Source: Phycisphaerales bacterium UBA7800 (lineage in GTDB: Bacteria; Planctomycetota; Phycisphaerae; Phycisphaerales; Phycisphaeraceae). From it: 10,000 nt of DNA. Location: assembly GCA_002480565.1 (NCBI GenBank), contig DLCK01000087.1, positions 1 to 10,000 on the forward strand, read 5' to 3'. Of this stretch, positions 6,012 through 10,000 are shown one piece after another. Below the pieces are notes generated by a model. That model made no database searches. It was given only the letters and a program-made list of their open reading frames with translations, and was not told the origin of the DNA. How positions within the stretch are numbered: the stretch's first letter is position 1; the number at the start of each line of letters is the position of its first letter. The translations under genes and the position numbers were made by a program.

Positions 6012-6068
6012 ATGAAACACTTATTCTTGGGATTGATTATATTTGTTACATCCTGTGCTTTTCAGTAA
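6012..6068 (+). CDS. Possible tiny lipoprotein/lipopeptide ORF
   Basis: An 18-codon frame, MKHLFLGLIIFVTSCAFQ followed by TAA. It has the full layout of a lipoprotein signal peptide: a basic start (K2, H3), a hydrophobic core (LFLGLIIFV) and a lipobox VTSC with the Cys at position 15, leaving only CAFQ after cleavage. The ATG is preceded by AAAGGA with a 5-base gap (TATTT), one of the better ribosome-binding sites in the window. It could be a real lipopeptide, the stub of a truncated lipoprotein gene, or chance in AT-rich DNA. No continuation in the same frame is visible after the stop. Confidence 0.35.
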   Translation: MKHLFLGLIIFVTSCAFQ

Positions 6069-6226
6069 AGGCGTTGAACTCATCAAGTGAATACTCAATT
6101 TTCACTTCCACTTGGAACCGCGAACTCCACCGTCTTCTTTAGAGCAATACTTACATGCTTAATTACACCCGAGCACCGTGAATAATTGTATTTCGTCACA
6201 CTCCCCTGTTAAATATTCTTATGTTT

Positions 6227-6376
6227 TTAAACCCTATAGTTTATCAACAACACCCAGCCTTCGATCGAGAACCTGAGTTCTCTGTTTTCTTCGACAAAAG
6301 TGACTGCATGGCGGCTGTATAGCTGATGGGTTTTACCTTGTTCCAGCTCTTTAATAATGTTCCCGTATATACCCAT
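6227..6376 (-). CDS. Possible small ORF overlapping the 3' end of hsdR (uncertain)
   Basis: A 49-codon frame starting MGIYGNIIKELEQGKTHQL and ending LLINYRV. It starts inside the last codons of hsdR in another frame, with GAGAAGG 3 bases before the ATG, and runs 124 bases past the hsdR stop. The part beyond hsdR has a protein-like composition (VTFVEENRELRFSIEGW). The same frame stays open further up inside hsdR, where it is only a shadow. No family is recognised. It may be a small translationally coupled protein, a remnant of an older gene downstream of hsdR, or chance. An inverted repeat GAGAAC/GTTCTC at 6267-6282 lies within it. Confidence 0.25.
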   Translation of the reverse strand: MGIYGNIIKELEQGKTHQLYSRHAVTFVEENRELRFSIEGWVLLINYRV

Positions 6377-9300
6377 ATGCCTTCTCGAATAGTTCCTGCT
6401 CTTTATGGAGCTTGTATTTGAAAAGCGTTTGCCGAAGCACTTTCTGGATTTCCTTTTGCCCGGCGTGCGTGCTTTGCCAGCCGTCAAATCGGGTGGCCCG
6501 GACAATCTTATCAATGTCCTCAACAACATTGGCGATGATCTGAGGTGTGGTGCCGTTTCTTAGTTCCAGGAATATTTCGGTCAGTGCCTGCTTATCATCC
6601 GGAATAACCTCTTCATGGGTCTGGTTTTCGAGGCGGACCATATCTCGGGCCGCATCAAGAAGCTCTTTCAACCATTCAAGGCTGCTCAGAACACCGGCTT
6701 CATACTTATCTTTGAGACGCTCTAGGCGCTGCCCCAGCTCTTCAAAACGGGGATCATTCTTGGAGCGGACCTTTGCCATAAGCGACAGGTTCAGTTTCTT
6801 GGCTTTTTTCTTTCGCTCTTCCTCTGTCAGTTCAAAAACAGACTCAGCATCCATGACCAACTCATCGATATCATCTCTGATCCGGTCAATTTCGGTATTT
6901 TCATGGATCAGCTTGATTGTTTCCGGCCCAAGTGATTCCCAGAGCAGAGAGCCCAATCCGCCAACTGGTTTAATGGACTCATAAACCTGCGCCAGCCAGC
7001 GGTAATCTTTGCGGAAGGCATTCAGGTAAGGATCTGGTGTAATGGCTTCCCAGAAGCGTTTCAACACATTGAACTGCGCCGCAAAGGCATCTTTCTTTTC
7101 ATTACCGATCAGACAATCCTGCGCGGCAATCAAGCCTTCATAGCCTTCAACGATCCGATCGACGCCCGGGAAATACTCCAGGCATTTTCCAATGGCTTCA
7201 GGAAACAGCTTTTTGAATGCCTCAACGCTTTCCACCACGCCTTCGATTTCCTTGGGATCGTAATCCAGTGCCTTGGCGACATTTTCAAACACCCCGAGAT
7301 AATCAATAATCAAGCCGTGTTTTTTGGTGTCACTGTAGAGACGGTTGGTACGGCACATGGCCTGAAGCAGGGTGTGATCCTTTAGCGGTTTATCCAGATA
7401 CATGCAGTAGCAGATTGGTGCATCGAAGCCCGTAAGCAGCTTGGCGGTTACAATAATGACCTTCAGCGGATCGGTGGCATCACGGTAGCAATCAAGGAGT
7501 TGCTCTTGAGCTTCCGGACTGGCATCAATACCCTGCCAGCGTTTAAAATCAGCTTTTTCAACCGGAAGATCTAATTTCTGCCATTTAAGCCAATCCGGCG
7601 CTATTTTTTTAGGTTTCCCATTTTCATCGGTTTCTTTTTCAATGGTGCCCTGTGAAATGTTCATGACCACTTCAACAGCCTCTTTTCCGAGTTGCTCGCA
7701 AAGGAGGTAATACATTCGAACCACAGCCTCGCGGTCATACACGACGACCATCCCTTTGAACTGTTTGGGGGCGACGTGGCTTTGATAGTGATTTGAAATA
7801 TCATCAGCAATGGCCGTTATTCGCTTGGGTGCTTTCAGCAGATGCGCTAGCTTTCCAGCTTTTTGAGAGATAAACGCTCTCTCTTCATCATTGAGGTTGT
7901 TTTGTTCCGCCAGCTCCTCAAATCCCTCATCGATGGTTTTCCGGTCAATGCGCAACTCAACCAGACGAGGCTCAAATTTGACAGGCAGCGTCGCCTCATC
8001 ACGGATGGACTGCTTATAGGAATAGCGATTGAGGTATCTGCCCGGGTCATTGGGTGCGCCGAACAGCTTAAAGGTGTTTCTTTCAAGACCTGAAATCGGC
8101 GTACCGGTCAACCCGAAGAAAAAAGCGTTCGGCAGCGCCCAGCGCATCTTTTCACCCAGGCTACCTTCCTGCGTGCGGTGCGCCTCGTCCACCAGCACAA
8201 TGATATTATCCCGGGGATTCAGGCCATCGGTCTGGTGTTCATCAATTTCCACCTCATCAAATTTGAAGACGGTGGTGATCAGTATCTGTCGGGAGTCTTG
8301 TTTGAGTTCCTGAGCCAGTGCCTTGCAGGACTTCACCGGCGTAACGTTTTTGACAGCGGCATTGTTGAACACGGAATTAATCTGACTATCCAGGTCCACC
8401 CGGTCAACGACCACCACAACAGTGGGGTTTTTCAGGTCTGGGTCTGCCTTAAGCATCTGCGCTGCAAACAGCATCAAGAGTGATTTACCGGAACCCTGAA
8501 AATGCCAGATCAGTCCCTGTCGGGCATCCTGCGTCTTTACACGCTCCACAATAGCCTTGGCGGCTTCATATTGCGGGTAGCGAGGCAGAATCTTGATTTT
8601 GAAACTCGGCTTGCCTTCACCCTGTTTGACCGTCGAGAACACTACAAAGGATTGCAGGATTTCCAACAGGGTCTTCGGGTGCAGCAGACGCTCGGCACTC
8701 TTTAGTACGGTGCGCATGTCCTGCGGAATTTCTTCCCGGTCTTCGGTACTATGCCACGGAGCCCAATTCTTGAAACGGGCACCGATCGCGCCGTAATAGA
8801 AGGTCTTTCCTTCCGAGGCGAAGCAGAGCAGGTTCGGAACAAAAAAGGCTTTCTGGTTTTCCCAGTAATGTTTTTGACCGCCCAGAAAATCCGCCGCGCC
8901 ATCCTGCCAACTGATAGCATCGCGCACCGGCGTTTTCACCTCACCAACCACCAGCGGCAGCCCGTTGATATAGAGCACCAAGTCAAAATAGCAGTCTCTC
9001 GTGCCGGTAAACTGAACCTGCTGGCTGACCACAAAGTGATTGTTCTGCGGGGTATCAAAATCGATTAGATGGATCGTGATGTGTTCACCATCTTTGCCAA
9101 GCGGCATGGATATTCGACCCAGCAGCCAATCCTGAAAAATCTCATTGGCGCGGATAAGTCCGCTGTAACCCGCTTCTAGCAGCACGCCACGCAGGCGGTG
9201 AATCACTTCATCGGCCAGATCCGGATTGGCAGCCAGTGGTTTATTCAATCTGCACAACGCATCCTTGAGCCAGGTATCGACAAAGACATCCTGCGGCTGC

Positions 9301-9473
9301 TTGCCATAAAGCACCAGATTCTCACCATGGACATATTTCCACTTCAGGTCTCTGTTGCCCGCAATGTATTCCGCTGTCTCTTCAGCCACCATGCCGGTTT
9401 GAGCGGTGACCGGCTTGCCAACGAGGTGGTCACGCAGAGCATTCTCGATGGTGTTCATCTCATTGAAGCTCAT
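6351..9473 (-). CDS. hsdR: Type I restriction-modification system, restriction (R) subunit
   Basis: A 1040-residue protein, close in length to the EcoR124I-type HsdR. The N-terminal nuclease domain shows the PD-(D/E)XK core: D164 in CYFDLVLYING and E178-V-K180 in VVGEVKTP. The SF2 motor follows: Walker A at 327-331 (GSGKS), DEAH box at 429-432 (VDEAHRTQEG), TGT at 456-458, VTAKLLTGFDAP at 674-685 and the arginine-finger motif Q703-R707-R710 (QAMCRTNR). The C-terminal part is helical and charged and should dock to the methylase core. The protein cleaves unmodified DNA after ATP-driven translocation, in complex with HsdM and HsdS. The ATG has a near-perfect AAGGAGGT 5 bases upstream and overlaps the hsdS stop as ATGA, so translation is coupled. 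No frameshift or missing motif is seen; it looks functional. hsdM should lie beyond the window edge. Confidence 0.97.
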   Translation of the reverse strand: MSFNEMNTIENALRDHLVGKPVTAQTGMVAEETAEYIAGNRDLKWKYVHGENLVLYGKQPQDVFVDTWLKDALCRLNKPLAANPDLADEVIHRLRGVLLEAGYSGLIRANEIFQDWLLGRISMPLGKDGEHITIHLIDFDTPQNNHFVVSQQVQFTGTRDCYFDLVLYINGLPLVVGEVKTPVRDAISWQDGAADFLGGQKHYWENQKAFFVPNLLCFASEGKTFYYGAIGARFKNWAPWHSTEDREEIPQDMRTVLKSAERLLHPKTLLEILQSFVVFSTVKQGEGKPSFKIKILPRYPQYEAAKAIVERVKTQDARQGLIWHFQGSGKSLLMLFAAQMLKADPDLKNPTVVVVVDRVDLDSQINSVFNNAAVKNVTPVKSCKALAQELKQDSRQILITTVFKFDEVEIDEHQTDGLNPRDNIIVLVDEAHRTQEGSLGEKMRWALPNAFFFGLTGTPISGLERNTFKLFGAPNDPGRYLNRYSYKQSIRDEATLPVKFEPRLVELRIDRKTIDEGFEELAEQNNLNDEERAFISQKAGKLAHLLKAPKRITAIADDISNHYQSHVAPKQFKGMVVVYDREAVVRMYYLLCEQLGKEAVEVVMNISQGTIEKETDENGKPKKIAPDWLKWQKLDLPVEKADFKRWQGIDASPEAQEQLLDCYRDATDPLKVIIVTAKLLTGFDAPICYCMYLDKPLKDHTLLQAMCRTNRLYSDTKKHGLIIDYLGVFENVAKALDYDPKEIEGVVESVEAFKKLFPEAIGKCLEYFPGVDRIVEGYEGLIAAQDCLIGNEKKDAFAAQFNVLKRFWEAITPDPYLNAFRKDYRWLAQVYESIKPVGGLGSLLWESLGPETIKLIHENTEIDRIRDDIDELVMDAESVFELTEEERKKKAKKLNLSLMAKVRSKNDPRFEELGQRLERLKDKYEAGVLSSLEWLKELLDAARDMVRLENQTHEEVIPDDKQALTEIFLELRNGTTPQIIANVVEDIDKIVRATRFDGWQSTHAGQKEIQKVLRQTLFKYKLHKEQELFEKAYGYIREHY

Positions 9474-10000
9474 TGGACACCTCCTTGGAGGATTTGAGTA
9501 GCTAAACTGCGGCGGAATGATTTGTAGTTTTTGACTGACTTAGCAACAGCCTTTTTCTCCGCAGATATAGAATTCAGCATTGAAGCAATGCGGTCTTCTT
9601 CCTCTGGAGAGTACCTAGCTATGTCAAGCAATAACAACTCGCCTTTATTAAAGGTCCTATTTACTTGCTGCTTTGCTCCAGAGAAAAAACCGGAATGCTT
9701 CAGATATCTGAGGTACCAATAAAGGTAGTGAGGTGACACCTTTGACTTGTCGGTTTTTATCCTTAAAAAAAAGCCGACATGAACATAATCAAGGTCTTTC
9801 TGAATCAATGCAGTCTTTCCTATATGATCTTGACTCCCATTCCTCCAATTAAAAAGAATGTCATCTCCTTTTAGGTAATCGCTATCTTTAACTTTTACCG
9901 GGTCGATAAAAGCTATGTTTTCACTGCTGATTGAGAATTCACAATACTGATTTACACAAGGCAAAGTAACCATCTTCACGCCAGCACTAAGAGATTTATC
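9470..10000 (-). CDS. hsdS: Type I restriction-modification specificity (S) subunit, 3' part
   Basis: The frame is open from the window edge at 10000 to the TGA at 9470-9472, giving 176 residues of the C-terminal part; the beginning lies outside. A GTG at 9977-9979 is in frame but is not needed as a start, because the frame continues upstream without a stop. The sequence fits a second target-recognition domain: GDDILFNWRNGSQDHIGKTALI, then VHVGFFLRIKTDKSKVSPHYLYWYL. A conserved-type helix with SPEEEDRIASMLNSI and a long charged helix follow at the C-terminus (the spacer coiled-coil that binds HsdM). HsdS chooses the DNA sequence to be methylated or cut. It overlaps hsdR by 4 bases. Target-recognition regions are highly variable, so the recognition site cannot be predicted. 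Confidence 0.88.
   Translation of the reverse strand, partial: DKSLSAGVKMVTLPCVNQYCEFSISSENIAFIDPVKVKDSDYLKGDDILFNWRNGSQDHIGKTALIQKDLDYVHVGFFLRIKTDKSKVSPHYLYWYLRYLKHSGFFSGAKQQVNRTFNKGELLLLDIARYSPEEEDRIASMLNSISAEKKAVAKSVKNYKSFRRSLATQILQGGVQ
9478..9485 (-). promoter_or_regulatory. Strong ribosome-binding site for hsdR
   Basis: On the minus strand AAGGAGGT ends 4-5 bases before the hsdR ATG. It fixes the start at 9473 and lies inside the last codons of hsdS. Confidence 0.8.

Larger units (their letters stand above)
5862..6226. other. Stretch without a full-size gene, between the att site and the hsdR end
   Basis: This AT-rich spacer holds the second GGCGCGC repeat and the tiny lipoprotein-like ORF at 6012-6068, both listed separately. 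No integrase gene, tRNA or other recognisable gene is present. An open frame of 65 codons (5945-6142, +) begins inside the GGCGCGC repeat and resembles no family; it is probably chance. Nothing recognised from 6069 to 6226. Confidence 0.5.

Noticed and set aside
5945..6142. 65-codon + strand ORF
   Set aside because: It starts inside the GGCGCGC repeat, has no ribosome-binding site and overlaps the better-supported lipoprotein-like frame.
6547..6984. 145-codon + strand ORF rich in Ser and Arg
   Set aside because: It is fully antisense to the charged C-terminal part of hsdR; the Ser/Arg richness is the mirror of Glu/Lys/Arg codons there.
1..10000. CRISPR array, insertion sequence or transposase
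   Set aside because: No regularly spaced repeats with unique spacers, no transposase or integrase frame and no paired terminal inverted repeats were seen on either strand.

Overview
The window looks like accessory DNA (a genomic island region) from a proteobacterium, most probably an alphaproteobacterium. The support is modest: a bacterial tRNA-Pro(CGG)-type 3' half with encoded CCA, Shine-Dalgarno-led genes and family resemblance. No single gene fixes the genus. There are three blocks.

Left block (1-5546). A partial upstream gene end and a small XRE-family DNA-binding protein gene (94-447, +) sit convergent to a tightly packed three-gene operon on the minus strand, transcribed from 4881 down to 587. 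Its first gene (2698-4881) encodes a 727-residue fusion of an S-adenosylmethionine decarboxylase (SpeD)-type pyruvoyl enzyme, a GT-A family 2 glycosyltransferase, and a C-terminal domain resembling the branched-chain polyamine synthase BpsA (DUF43 aminopropyltransferase). The second (1659-2717) is an ATP-grasp ligase and the third (587-1666) a GT-B family 4 glycosyltransferase. Reading frames overlap by 20 and 8 bases. SpeD makes decarboxylated SAM, the aminopropyl donor that BpsA-type enzymes use, so the fusion would make and spend the donor in one polypeptide. With two sugar transferases and a carboxylate-amine ligase, the operon looks like a dedicated pathway for an aminopropylated (polyamine-like), glycosylated and amide-linked molecule or macromolecular modification. 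I do not recognise it as a described system; this is the most interesting part of the window. Divergent from it are a possible 42-residue small ORF (4982-5110) and a NUDIX hydrolase (5124-5546).

Middle block (5547-6226). There is no convincing full-size gene. The region holds a tRNA-Pro(CGG) 3'-half fragment (5817-5861), from the anticodon loop to CCA, with no matching 5' half. This is the classic attachment-site scar of a tyrosine-recombinase element. It is flanked by two near-identical 21-bp copies of a GGCGCGC-rich repeat (5711-5731 and 5933-5953), suggestive of integrase arm sites. Arms on both sides of the core would fit a junction between two elements in tandem. A tiny lipoprotein-like ORF with a strong ribosome-binding site (6012-6068) also lies here.

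Right block (6227-10000). The end of a type I restriction-modification locus lies on the minus strand: the 3' part of hsdS (running off the window edge at 10000) and a full-length hsdR (6351-9473), joined by an ATGA overlap. By eye hsdR is richer in G+C than the left operon, consistent with separate origins for the two sides of the attachment site.
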